A DNA stretch of 64,000 bases, taken from assembly GCF_031628175.1 (NCBI RefSeq), contig NZ_JAVLVT010000001.1, forward strand, positions 1,054,001 to 1,118,000, read 5' to 3'. This stretch comes from Lipingzhangella_A rawalii (GTDB lineage Bacteria; Actinomycetota; Actinomycetes; Streptosporangiales; Streptosporangiaceae). The notes beneath the pieces were generated by a model that worked only from the letters and a program-made list of their open reading frames with translations, was not told the DNA's origin and did not search any database. Below, piece after piece: positions 7,711 through 16,203 of the stretch; the first letter of the stretch is position 1; each line of letters begins with the position of its first letter. Position numbers and translations under genes: made by a program.

Positions 7711-9312
7711 ATGAGTTCCGCGATGGCCACGCCCCCGAGCGCGTCCGAGGCCCCGCCGGCCCGGGCCGGCGGGCGGGCCTGGCTGAGTCTGGCCGTGCTG
7801 GTCCTGCCGGTGGTGCTGATCTCGGTCGACATGACCGTGCTCGGCTTCGCCGTGCCCCACCTGAGCGCGGACCTGTCCCCCACCGGCACCCAGCTGCTGT
7901 GGATCGTCGACATCTACTCCTTCATGCTGGCCGGGCTCCTGGTGACCATGGGCACCCTCGGGGACCGCATCGGCCGGCGCAGGCTCCTGCTCCTGGGGTC
8001 CTTCGGGTTCGGTCTCGCCTCACTGATGGCGGCATACGCCACCACTCCAGAGATGCTGATCGCTGCACGGGCACTGTTGGGCATGGCCGGCGCAACCCTG
8101 ATGCCGGCCACCCTGTCGCTGCTCCGCAACATCTTCACCGATCGGCGGCAACGCGTCATCGCCATTGCCGCCTGGAGCTCGGGCTTCTCCGCCGGCGCGG
8201 CCCTGGGTCCGATCCTGGGTGGCTGGCTGTTGGAGCATTTCTGGTGGGGCTCGGTCTTTCTGATCAACCTCCCGGTGATGGCCGCGACCCTGGTCCTGGG
8301 GCGGCTGCTGCTCCCCGAGTCCCGCGACCCGAATCCGGGACGCTACGACCTGCCGAGTGTGGCCCTGTCCATGGCCACACTGCTCCCGGTGGTCTACGGG
8401 GTGAAGAAGCTGGCCGAGGGCGGTCCGGTACTGCTGGCGCTGGCCGCAATATTCCTGGGACTGACCGTCGGACTGCTCTTCGTGCGCCGACAGCTGCGCC
8501 TGGACAACCCAATGATCGACGTCCGGCTGTTCGCCCTGCGGCGCTTCAGTACGGCCGTGGTTACGAACCTGATCCTGACCTTCGCCCTGGTCGCCGCCCT
8601 GTTCGCGCTGACGCAGTACCTCCAGCTGGTACTCGGCCTCAATCCCATGCGAGCCGGGCTCGTGCTGCTTCCCGGGATGGTCCTCACCGTGGCGGCAAGC
8701 TTCGTGGCCGCACCACTGGCCCGCCGGGTGCCGATGGGAACGCTGCTGGCCTCCGGTCTGGGAATGGCTACGCTCGGGTTCGCGGTCATGACCCAGCTCT
8801 CCCCCGACGGGGGCGCCCCCCTGGTGATGGCGGGCTTCGCCGTCCTGGGGATCGGTGTCGGCTTCACCGACACCGTGACCAACGACGCGATCCTGAGCGA
8901 GGCGCCGCCGCACCGGGCGGGGGCGGCGTCTGCCATCTCCGAGACCGCCTACGAACTCGGCGCAGCCCTGGGCATCGCGGTCCTGGGCAGTGTTCTCACG
9001 GCGGTCTACCGGATCCAGCTCGACACGGTCCCGGACGTGCCCGACACGGCGATGGCCGAGGCCCGCGAGACTCTCGGTGGGGCGAGTCTGGCCGCGGAGA
9101 ACCTGCCCGACGAGCTGGCCCACCAACTGCTGTCGGCATCCCACGCCGCATTCACCAGCGGGCTGCACGTGACCAGTTTGCTCGGCGTCGTCATCGTCGC
9201 CGGCGCGGCAGTCCAGGCCGGGGTCCTGCTTCGGCGCAGGCGGGACCGTGCCAATCGTGCCAGTGGCCGTGGCACCGCCGACCGGGCGGTGCCACACACG
9301 CCCCTCACGTAG
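7711..9312 (+). CDS. MFS drug exporter, DHA2 (14-TMS) family
   Basis: 533 residues, mostly hydrophobic, with 14 predicted membrane helices. Motif C-like and family signatures are clear: VDMTVLGFAVPHLSADL in helix 1 (the acidic residue conserved in DHA2 pumps), WIVDIYSFMLAGLLVTMGTL, GDRIGRRRLLLLG (motif A) and GFSAGAALGPILGG (motif C). It resembles SmvA/QacA/LfrA, proton antiporters for quaternary ammonium and other cationic compounds. ATG 7711 is chosen because GGAG lies 5 nt upstream; an in-frame ATG at 7684 lacks a ribosome site. Controlled by the divergent TetR gene. Confidence 0.92.
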   Translation: MSSAMATPPSASEAPPARAGGRAWLSLAVLVLPVVLISVDMTVLGFAVPHLSADLSPTGTQLLWIVDIYSFMLAGLLVTMGTLGDRIGRRRLLLLGSFGFGLASLMAAYATTPEMLIAARALLGMAGATLMPATLSLLRNIFTDRRQRVIAIAAWSSGFSAGAALGPILGGWLLEHFWWGSVFLINLPVMAATLVLGRLLLPESRDPNPGRYDLPSVALSMATLLPVVYGVKKLAEGGPVLLALAAIFLGLTVGLLFVRRQLRLDNPMIDVRLFALRRFSTAVVTNLILTFALVAALFALTQYLQLVLGLNPMRAGLVLLPGMVLTVAASFVAAPLARRVPMGTLLASGLGMATLGFAVMTQLSPDGGAPLVMAGFAVLGIGVGFTDTVTNDAILSEAPPHRAGAASAISETAYELGAALGIAVLGSVLTAVYRIQLDTVPDVPDTAMAEARETLGGASLAAENLPDELAHQLLSASHAAFTSGLHVTSLLGVVIVAGAAVQAGVLLRRRRDRANRASGRGTADRAVPHTPLT

Positions 9313-9322
9313 GTGGCCGGCA

Positions 9323-9352
9323 ACTCCCCCCGGCCATGTGCCCGGGGGGAGT
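9323..9352. terminator. Bidirectional hairpin terminator between convergent genes
   Basis: A perfect 11-bp inverted repeat (ACTCCCCCCGG / CCGGGGGGAGT) with an 8-nt loop lies 10 bp after the MFS stop and 82 bp before the end of the convergent GntR gene. No U-tract is visible, as is usual in actinomycetes. Confidence 0.65.
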
Positions 9353-9434
9353 CCCCGTCCGCACCGGGGTGACCGAACCGGGGCAGAGCAGGGCATGCCC
9401 TCGTATCCCGATCGGTGCCGACAGCGGGCCTGCC

Positions 9435-10145
9435 TCAGCGGGGCTGTGCACCCGTGCCACCCTCACCGGTTCCGTGCTGAGCACGGTAGGTGTGCCGGGT
9501 ACGTTCCGTGTGCTCGTGCATGAGCCGCGCCGCCTCGACGGCGTCCCGCTCGGCGATCGCCTCGATGATGGCCGCGTGTTCGTCCCAGGCCCGCCGGCCC
9601 CGCTGGGCGGCCACCGATGTGTGATACCAGCGCACCCGGCGCGCCACCCGCTCGGCGAGCTCGGCGAGCACCGCGTTCCCGGACAGTTCGGTGATCCGCC
9701 GGTGCAGGTCGGCGTTGGCGGTCACGACGGCCTCGATGTCGCCCTGTTCCACCGCACGGTAGCCGCACCCGAGCAGCTCCCGTAGGTGCGTCAAGCCCTC
9801 CTGGGTGTGGTGCTCGGCGGCCAGCCGCGCAGACTCGGTCTCCAGCAGCCCCCGCACGTGGAACAGCTGCTCGGCCTCATCGGCGGTGGGCTGGTGCACG
9901 AACGCACCGAACCCGGGGCGCAGATCGACCCAGCCTTCGGTGTTCAGGCGCTGGAGTGCTTCCCGGACCGGCTGGCGGGACACGCCCAGCAGCTGCGCCA
10001 GCTCACTCTCGACCAGGTGGCGTCCGGGCTCCAGCTCCCGGCGCACGATCAGCTCCAGCAGGGCCTCGTAGGCGCTTTCCCGCAGCGGCGTCGGACGGGG
10101 GATGCGCACAGGCCCCGGGCCCGTCGATGGTGGTACTGAGGACAT
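9435..10145 (-). CDS. GntR-family regulator, FadR/FCD subfamily
   Basis: 236 residues. The N-terminal winged helix (~20-85) reads LRESAYEALLELIVRRELEPGRHLVESELAQLLGVSRQPVREALQRL, followed by the FCD ligand domain (LFHVRGLLETESARLAAEH ... ANADLHRRITELSGN ... HAAIIEAIAERDA), whose His/Asp residues usually bind a metal and an organic acid. ATG 10145 has GGAG 6 nt upstream; a longer in-frame start at 10223 does not. No target gene is obvious: it stands alone between the MFS gene (convergent) and moeA (same strand, 126 bp upstream). Confidence 0.88.
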   Translation of the reverse strand: MSSVPPSTGPGPVRIPRPTPLRESAYEALLELIVRRELEPGRHLVESELAQLLGVSRQPVREALQRLNTEGWVDLRPGFGAFVHQPTADEAEQLFHVRGLLETESARLAAEHHTQEGLTHLRELLGCGYRAVEQGDIEAVVTANADLHRRITELSGNAVLAELAERVARRVRWYHTSVAAQRGRRAWDEHAAIIEAIAERDAVEAARLMHEHTERTRHTYRAQHGTGEGGTGAQPR

Positions 10146-10271
10146 GGCGGCGGGCTCCGGCTGGGACGGCGAACGGCGTCGCTGGCAGTGTACTGAGCCG
10201 TGTAGGGCGTCCGGCACACGCACGGCGGACCGCGGCGGCTCCGGGGAGGGCGGGAAGACGTCCGGGTGCGG

Positions 10272-11513
10272 CTAGCGCGGCAGCCACAGTAGATCGACCG
10301 TGCTGTGCGACGACCGCGGCGGCACCACGGCGAGCGCGTCCGCGCTGGCCGTGCCCCACAGGCTGGCCGGCCGGTCGTGGCCCACCGGTGCGGCAACGGG
10401 GGCCTGCCCGGCCTCGTCGGCGCGCAACCGCACGGCGACCAGACGCGTGTCCCGGTCATGCGCACGAATCTCGGTGGATCGGACACAACTCAGCGCCGGG
10501 CTGCGGGTGGGGTCGACACGGTTGGCGCAGGCGGCGACGGCCGGGACGAGCAGGGTCAGTGCCGCTCCCAGCGCGGCGTAGGGATTCCCGGGCAGGCCGA
10601 CCACCACGCTGGGTGGGCTGAGTGGCGAGGTCAGCCAGGCGAGCAGCTGGGGGTGCCCGGGCCGGCAGGCGACCCCGTCCACGACAATGTCGGCGCCCAG
10701 TTTCTGTAGTGCGGACCGTAGATGGTCCGCGGGGCCCGCGGAGGAGGCCCCGCCCACCACGATCACCGGGGCCGCGGTCTCGGCCTGGGCCCGGGCCAGG
10801 GCACGGCCCAGCTCGGCGTCATCGTCACCGAGATGCTGCTGCCAAGTCACCGTGCCGCCGGCCCAACCCACCAGCCCCGGCACCACCGGACCGATCGCGT
10901 CGCGGACCTCGCCCGGCCCCGGCTGCCCGGAGGTGCGGACCTCGTCCCCGGTGACCAGCAGGCACACCGGCGGACGCCGGACCTCAAGCCCGTCGTAGCC
11001 GAGACTGGCGGCGAGCCCGCTGACACTCGGCGTGACCTGGGTTCCTGCCGGTAGCACGATCTGGCCAACGGTGATGTCCTCCCCACGGCGCCGGACGTGG
11101 CGCCCCGGAGCGATGTTCCCGGACAGGTCGTCACCGGCATGTTCGGCCTGTTCGTAGGGCAGCACACTCTCGGTTCCGTGCGGGACGGGCGCCCCGGTCG
11201 CGATCTCCAGGGCCTGCCCGGGAGCGAGCGCAGTCACCGTGGGGGCGGCCCCGGCGAGGGTACGCCCCAGCACGGTCCACGGCCCCGCTCCGCATACGGC
11301 ATAGCCATCCATGGCCGCGGTGTCGACTGTGGGAACGTCGCTGGTGGCGACGAGATCGGTGGCCAGGGCGGCCCCGTGCGCCTGTGCGAGGGCAACCGTG
11401 TGCGCCAGCTTCTGGTCTCCGTGCTCCTGTGCCACGGTCGCGCCAAGCTCACGTGCCGTACTTCGTGCGGCTGCCCAGGCCAGACTGTGGCTGTCCGACG
11501 CCGACATCATCAT
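10272..11513 (-). CDS. moeA: Molybdopterin molybdotransferase (MoeA)
   Basis: 413 residues. MoeA inserts molybdate into adenylated molybdopterin. Family motifs are present: VDTAAMDGYAV (~65-75), LEIATGAPVPHGTESVLPYEQ, VCLLVTGDEV in the MoaB-like domain, VVGGASSAG (usual form GGxSxG), and GLPGNPYAALGAALTLLVPA. The start has three consecutive ATG codons; 11513 is best spaced (10 nt) from GGAGG. It is divergent from fdhD, which suggests service to a formate dehydrogenase, although the molybdenum hydroxylase at 47-51 kb also needs the cofactor. Slightly shorter than typical MoeA and with a weakly conserved domain IV. Confidence 0.88.
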   Translation of the reverse strand: MMMSASDSHSLAWAAARSTARELGATVAQEHGDQKLAHTVALAQAHGAALATDLVATSDVPTVDTAAMDGYAVCGAGPWTVLGRTLAGAAPTVTALAPGQALEIATGAPVPHGTESVLPYEQAEHAGDDLSGNIAPGRHVRRRGEDITVGQIVLPAGTQVTPSVSGLAASLGYDGLEVRRPPVCLLVTGDEVRTSGQPGPGEVRDAIGPVVPGLVGWAGGTVTWQQHLGDDDAELGRALARAQAETAAPVIVVGGASSAGPADHLRSALQKLGADIVVDGVACRPGHPQLLAWLTSPLSPPSVVVGLPGNPYAALGAALTLLVPAVAACANRVDPTRSPALSCVRSTEIRAHDRDTRLVAVRLRADEAGQAPVAAPVGHDRPASLWGTASADALAVVPPRSSHSTVDLLWLPR

Positions 11514-11654
11514 CGCCTGTGCCCCTCCCCGAGGCTGCCGTGGTGTCCCCTACCAGGTACGCACCTACTTTCTATCGCGTCGGCTGCGCTGGGGCCGATG
11601 GGCGCGGCCGCCTAGAGTGAAAACCCGACCTCGATGGGAAAGGATGGGCACTGG

Positions 11655-12683
11655 ATGGGACGAGTCACGGCGCGGGAACGTGTGCTGCGGATTCGGGAGG
11701 GTCACGTGGACACCCGCGCGGACACGCTCATCGTGGAGGAACCGCTGGAGATCCGGCTGTCGGGCTCCCCGTTGAGCGTGACGATGCGCACCCCCGGCGA
11801 CGACTTCGATCTGACCATGGGGTTCCTGCTGACCGAAGGAGTGGTGAGCTCGGCGACGGACGTGGACACGATGCGCTACTGCGCAGGCGCCACCGAGGAC
11901 GGCTACAACACCTACAACGTGGTTGATGTGGCCCTGGCCGAGGGGGTTACGGTGCCGCAGACCTCCCTGACGCGTAACTTCTACACCACAAGCTCGTGCG
12001 GCGTGTGCGGCAAGGCCAGCCTGGACGCGGTTCGCACCGTGTCCCACTGGTCGGTGCACACGGATGCGGCCCGATTCACTCCCGCGATGCTCGGCGACCT
12101 TCCGAGCCGGCTGCGCGCCGCCCAGCGCCTGTTCCAACGCACCGGGGCGCTGCACGCGGCGGGCCTGTTCACCACGGACGGGAACCTGCTCGCGGCGCGC
12201 GAGGACGTGGGCCGGCACAACGCCGTGGACAAGCTCCTGGGCTGGGCATTGCGGGAGGAACGGGTACCCCTCCGGCAGACGGTGCTGCTGGTGTCGGGGC
12301 GGGCCTCCTTCGAACTCACCCAGAAAGCCCTCATGGCCGGGATTCCCGCCCTGGCCGCGGTCTCGGCGCCATCCTCTCTGGCCGTGGACCTGGCCAGCGA
12401 TGCCGGGATGACCCTGGTGGGATTCCTGCGTGGGGCCTCCATGAACGTCTACAGCGGGGCACAGCGTATCGAGGTGCCCCAGGATGTGGCGTCCTCCGCC
12501 CCCCGTGGCGATGCCGGCCCGCACCCAGACGAAGCCACCGAGGTGGAACCCACACCACCAGGGTGCTGCGCATCAACCGAGCATGATGCCCAGGCCTCGG
12601 ACGCATCGACGACAGTGCAGACGCACGAGGCACGTACGCCGCAGACCGGACCTCGAACCCAGGTACCGCACAGTGGGACATAG
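11655..12683 (+). CDS. fdhD: Formate dehydrogenase accessory sulfurtransferase FdhD
   Basis: 342 residues. FdhD transfers sulfur from a cysteine desulfurase to the bis-MGD cofactor of formate dehydrogenase. The key CxxC is seen in SSCGVCGKASLDAV, with DDFDLTMGFLLTEG, ALHAAGLFTTDG, AREDVGRHNAVDKLLG and VLLVSGRASFELTQKA as family landmarks. The last ~65 residues (after QRIEV) are a non-conserved Pro/Thr/Ala tail. ATG 11655 (MGRVTARERV) matches the usual actinobacterial N-terminus better than the in-frame ATG at 11634. No formate dehydrogenase gene is visible in the window. Confidence 0.93.
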   Translation: MGRVTARERVLRIREGHVDTRADTLIVEEPLEIRLSGSPLSVTMRTPGDDFDLTMGFLLTEGVVSSATDVDTMRYCAGATEDGYNTYNVVDVALAEGVTVPQTSLTRNFYTTSSCGVCGKASLDAVRTVSHWSVHTDAARFTPAMLGDLPSRLRAAQRLFQRTGALHAAGLFTTDGNLLAAREDVGRHNAVDKLLGWALREERVPLRQTVLLVSGRASFELTQKALMAGIPALAAVSAPSSLAVDLASDAGMTLVGFLRGASMNVYSGAQRIEVPQDVASSAPRGDAGPHPDEATEVEPTPPGCCASTEHDAQASDASTTVQTHEARTPQTGPRTQVPHSGT

Positions 12684-12789
12684 CTGGTCGTACCAACGCC
12701 CGCGTTGCTCCCAGTTTTGCGGTGCGCCGAGATTCCGCTAAAGTTCTAACTGCACGCGGTCACCGGCCGAAAGCCGGAGACCACGAGGC

Positions 12790-12862
12790 GCGGACGTGGC
12801 TCAGCTGGTAGAGCATCACCTTGCCAAGGTGAGGGTCGCGGGTTCGAATCCCGTCGTCCGCT
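12790..12862 (+). tRNA. tRNA-Gly (GCC)
   Basis: A 73-nt cloverleaf. The acceptor GCGGACG pairs with CGTCCGC, the anticodon loop is TTGCCAA, and the T arm contains GGTTCGAATCC. CCA is not encoded. First of three tRNA genes on the same strand, separated by about 50 and 10 bp. Confidence 0.95.
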
Positions 12863-12910
12863 CGGAGACTGGGGGTCGCCTCCCGAGGGCGGCATCAGCA
12901 TTCCGAATCC

Positions 12911-12981
12911 GGTGGAGTGGCCGAGAGGCGAGGCAACGGCCTGCAAAGCCGTCTACACGGGTTCAAATCCCGTCTCCACCT
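12911..12981 (+). tRNA. tRNA-Cys (GCA)
   Basis: A 71-nt cloverleaf. The acceptor GGTGGAG pairs with CTCCACC, the discriminator is T as usual for tRNA-Cys, the anticodon loop CTGCAAA gives GCA, and the T arm is GGGTTCAAATCCC. CCA is not encoded. Confidence 0.95.
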
Positions 12982-12991
12982 CGAACACCGA

Positions 12992-13068
<77 letters not shown>

Positions 13069-13372
13069 CGGAAGACCTGGTGAGAAGCCTGGCGGCGGAG
13101 ATCCGTAGCCAGGCTTCGACTCGTGTGACCGTGATTTGACCGCGGATTGGACGTCATAAGGCGGCCGTGACCGTTCGATCGTGGCCATCGGCGCCCCCTC
13201 ACGGTCGCAAGTGATGCGGTCGGTTGAACTCGCCGCCACACCCAACATGTACGCATCGAGGGACAAGAGCGTCATCCCCACATAGACCAGCGAGACGGAT
13301 TCCACCATGGTGTACCGGTCCGCACGAGATGGCGCAGTCACGTAGCCGGGGACTCACCGTAGAGTTCCAGCC
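13069..13372. other. Intergenic, no gene recognised
   Basis: 304 bp between the tRNA cluster and the NUDIX gene. Short frames on the minus strand here have no recognisable domain and run across the tRNA-Val gene, so they are treated as chance. The segment may hold the NUDIX promoter; no clear -35/-10 was picked out. Confidence 0.5.
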
Positions 13373-13846
13373 ATGACGCAACAGGTGACCGTGTCAGTGG
13401 AGCGGCGCGCGGCGCGGGCGATCCTGATCGATGATGAGGGGCGCTTGGTGCTGATCAAACGGACCAAGCCGCAGCAGTCGCCTTATTGGACGACCCCCGG
13501 CGGCGGCGTCGACGAGGGCGACGTGTCGATTGAGGCGGCCCTGCACCGCGAACTCGCCGAAGAACTGGGGGCGACAGCGGTTGGGACCTCGCAGGTGTTT
13601 CTGTTCAGCTCACCCTCGAACTCCGGGGTGAAGGTGCAGCACTTCTTCATTGCCCGGTTGGCGACCTTGGACGAATCCGCCCGCACCGGAGCCGAGTTCA
13701 GCGATCCCTCCCGGGGTGGCTACGAACTGGATCGGGTTGAGCTGCGAGGCGAGGAGCTGGCTTCGATCGACCTGAAGCCGACCGCGTTGAAGGAGTTCAT
13801 TCTGGCCAACCGGGAAGCGCTGCTGGCCGAAGCGACTGCCTCCTGA
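13373..13846 (+). CDS. NUDIX hydrolase
   Basis: 157 residues. The Nudix box (Gx5Ex7REUxEExGU) is present: GGGVDEGDVSIEAALHREL followed directly by AEELGA, at ~43-67, with the metal-binding glutamates intact. The N-terminus (RRAARAILIDDEGRLVLIKR) is the first strand of the fold. Substrate is likely a nucleoside diphosphate derivative, not predictable further. It ends 5 bp before the broken permease on the other strand, so the deletion that truncated the permease came right up to this gene. Confidence 0.9.
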   Translation: MTQQVTVSVERRAARAILIDDEGRLVLIKRTKPQQSPYWTTPGGGVDEGDVSIEAALHRELAEELGATAVGTSQVFLFSSPSNSGVKVQHFFIARLATLDESARTGAEFSDPSRGGYELDRVELRGEELASIDLKPTALKEFILANREALLAEATAS

Positions 13847-13850
13847 TTGG

Positions 13851-14363
13851 CTACTCGCCCCACCTGAGGCAGACAGGCGTTCTCCGCCCAGGTAGCACAT
13901 GCAGGCGGCCGTGATCGGTGCCGAGCGTATCGCGCAGTGCGGCAGTCTCCCCGAGCCACTCGAGCATGCCCGCCGACGGGCTGAACCCGAGCAGGAGCGC
14001 CACCCCGAGGAGCGCCGCGACGGCGACGACGTTGGTCAGCAGGCTGGCGATGACGTGTCCGGTGAGTACCGCGCTGCGAGACACGTCCATGACCTTGAAC
14101 CGGTTGATGATGCCGTTGGTCATGTCGGAGTTCACCGTGGTCGCCGTGGAGCCCAAGCCGTAGCAGATCGCCAGCATGAGCAGGCCCGGGGTGGCGTAGT
14201 CGATGTAGTCGACCCCGACGCTGAAGGCGTCACCGAGCATGTACACGAACATCAACATCAGCACGATCGGCATCAGGACCGCGTTGAACACCGAGGTCGG
14301 GTTGCGGGCGACGTGTTTGAAATTGCGGCGCAGCATCACCAGTGAATGGGATGTGGTGCTCAT
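13851..14363 (-). pseudogene. Truncated ABC-2 permease (DrrB-like)
   Basis: The first ~135 codons read as a daunorubicin-resistance-type ABC-2 permease (MLRRNFKHVARNPTSV, PGLLMLAICYGLGSTATTVNSDM, INRFKVMDVSRSAVLTGHV, LGFSPSAGMLEWLG). After that the frame continues for ~35 unrelated residues and stops, so the last three membrane helices of a ~250-residue protein are missing. Start ATGA overlaps the upstream ATPase stop, the usual drrAB coupling. Together with the ATPase frameshift this marks the transporter as decayed. Confidence 0.8.
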
Positions 14364-15297
14364 TGTGCGGCCTCCGTGGGGTGTCCCGTCAGGGCGAGGA
14401 AAACGTCATCGAGGTCGGGGGTGTGGACGGTGACTTCGTCGGCGCTGAGTGCGTGCTCGTCGAGCCGGTCCAGCAGCCGCCGCAGCGACTGCGTCCCGCC
14501 GTCCCCCACCACCCGCAGGGTCAACGGCTCGTCGTCACGGGTGGAGTCGGCAAACAGACGCGCGGCCGCGTCCAGTTCGGCCTCGGTTGCGAACCGAAGC
14601 CGAACGTGCGTCCCGGGGATCCGGCGTTTGAGCTCCTCGGGCGTGCCCTGGGCGACGAGGCGGCCCTGGTCGAGCACCGCGACCCGGTCGGCGAGCTGAT
14701 CGGCCTCCTCGAGGTATTGGGTGGTGAGGAAGACGGTCACACCGTCGGCCACCAGCCCCCGGATGATCGACCACATCGTGCGGCGGCTGCGCGGGTCCAG
14801 TCCCGTCGTCGGCTCGTCCAGGAAAATGATCCCCGGATTGTCGACGAGCGTCATCGCCAGATCCAGTTTCCGGCGCATCCCCCGGAGTAGGTCGATACCG
14901 GCCGCCGCGCCGACTCCACCAGGTCGAACCGTTCCAGCAGCTCCGCCACAACCCTTGCGCCGTCCCTGGCGGGCACCCGGCTCAGGTCCACCATCAGCTG
15001 CACGTTCTCCTGCCCGGTCAGTAGCTCGTCGACCGCAGCGAACTGTCCGGTGACCCCGACCGCCGCGCGCACCGCCTTGGCGTCGGTCGCCACGTCATGG
15101 CCGGCGACCCGTGCTGTCCCGCCGTCGGCCTTCAACAACGTGGTCAGCACGTTCACCGTCGTTGTCTTGCCCGCCCCGTTCGGACCGAGCAGGGAAAACA
15201 CCGTTCCCGCAGCAACATCCAGATCGATGCCGTCGAGGACAGTCCGGTCCCCAAACGTCTTACGCAGTCCGGAAAGCGTTATCGCTGAGCTTGTCAT
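14360..15297 (-). pseudogene. ABC transporter ATPase (DrrA-like) with a single-base frameshift
   Basis: The 5' part gives Walker A (LGPNGAGKTTTVNVL), Q-loop and LFxLVESARR up to VSTYSGG; the 3' part, in another frame from 14878, gives MRRKLDLAMTLVDNP, Walker B IIFLDEPTTGLDPRSRR, H-loop and the DrrA C-terminal domain. The signature LSGGMRRKLDLA is split exactly at a run of five C (14879-14883; G on the coding strand); six would restore one ~312-residue frame. ATG 15297 is the family-like start. Either a real mutation or a homopolymer base-call error; the neighbouring truncated permease favours real decay. Confidence 0.82.
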
Positions 15298-15454
15298 GCG
15301 ACCACCGTGGGCACCGGGCCTGACAACCGCCTGCGATGGCGCTGACACACCGCCCTGACCGCACCGGCTCCCGCGTCAGCACGGTGGCGGTGCGGCGTCA
15401 GCACCGCCACCGACCGTGGTGACCATCACCAGTCCATCGACGGAGCAGGGAGCA

Positions 15455-15601
15455 GTGTTGAGTTCGCAAACGGTTGAGGCGTCGAACGACCCCGCACCAG
15501 TGGTGCAACTGGCGGCGGCCCGCAGGGTGTATGGCACGGGCGGCAACGAGGTCGCGGCGTTGGACGAGGTGAACACCGGTTTCGGCCGGAACCATCACTA
15601 A
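15455..15601 (+). pseudogene. N-terminal stub of a MacB/LolD-type ABC ATPase
   Basis: From GTG 15455 (AGGGAG upstream) about 48 codons read as the start of a MacB-type ATPase: VVQLAAARRVYGTGGNEVAALDEVNTGFGRN, matching the first two strands before Walker A. The frame then stops at 15601, before the P-loop, so nothing functional remains. It belongs to the same decayed stretch as the DrrAB remnant, but on the opposite strand. Confidence 0.6.
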
Positions 15602-15733
15602 CTGGCCGGAAACTTCCCCTTTTTGGAATCGGGAAATTCGTGGGACACCCCGTGAGGAGATCTTGGCGTCAGGAGTACTCCGCAGTTGCACGACGGGTTC
15701 CCGCCAACCCCCAAAACCCCTAGCATGTAAGCC

Positions 15734-16203
15734 ATGATGGCCAATGGTGAGCGAGTTCTCAGTCGGCGTGAACTCAACCGGGCACTGTTGGACAGACAGC
15801 TCCTGAACCGGCGCGCGGAGTTCTCGGTCGAGGAGGCTCTGGAACACCTGGTCGGTCTCCAGTCCCAGCAGCCGAATCCCCCCTACTTCGGCCTGTGGTC
15901 CCGTCTGGAATCCTTCGATCCGGATGATCTCGTCCAGCCATTGCTCCAGCGAAACGTCGTGCGGGCAACCCTCATGCGATGCACCGTGCACGTGGTAACG
16001 GCCGGGGACTGTCTGTTCCTACGACGGTCGATCGCACGCGTGATCGACCGTCAGTTGCGCGGCAACCCCACGCGCGCCGCGGAGCTGAAGAAACTCCCCG
16101 ACCTCGACGATCTGACTCAAACAGCCCATGAGTTTCTCCGCGAACCCCGCGACTCCAAAGAACTCGGTGCGCATCTCGCCGCACGATGGCCCCAATGCAA
16201 ACC
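15734..16203 (+). pseudogene. Winged-helix (HTH_42/YcaQ-AlkZ type) protein truncated by an insertion sequence
   Basis: About 157 codons before the insertion sequence match the N-terminus of DNA-binding winged-helix proteins of PF06224: LSRRELNRALLDRQLL, FSVEEALEHLVGLQSQQPNPPYFGLWSRLESF, and TLMRCTVHVVTAGD. Full proteins are ~350-400 residues and in other bacteria include the interstrand-crosslink glycosylase AlkZ, often linked to DNA-damaging antibiotics. At 16204 the IS left end begins; the frame runs 29 codons into it. No 3' remainder is seen after 17498, so the downstream part was deleted. Confidence 0.75.

Noticed and set aside
10272..12683. moeA and fdhD as dedicated helpers of the nicotinate hydroxylase
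   Set aside because: FdhD serves formate dehydrogenases with a bis-MGD cofactor; xanthine-oxidase-type hydroxylases use a different sulfuration system, and the genes are 35 kb apart.
15398..15991. A 197-codon minus-strand frame across the ABC stub and the winged-helix gene
   Set aside because: Opposite strand carries family-like sequence in both places; the frame itself has no recognisable domain.
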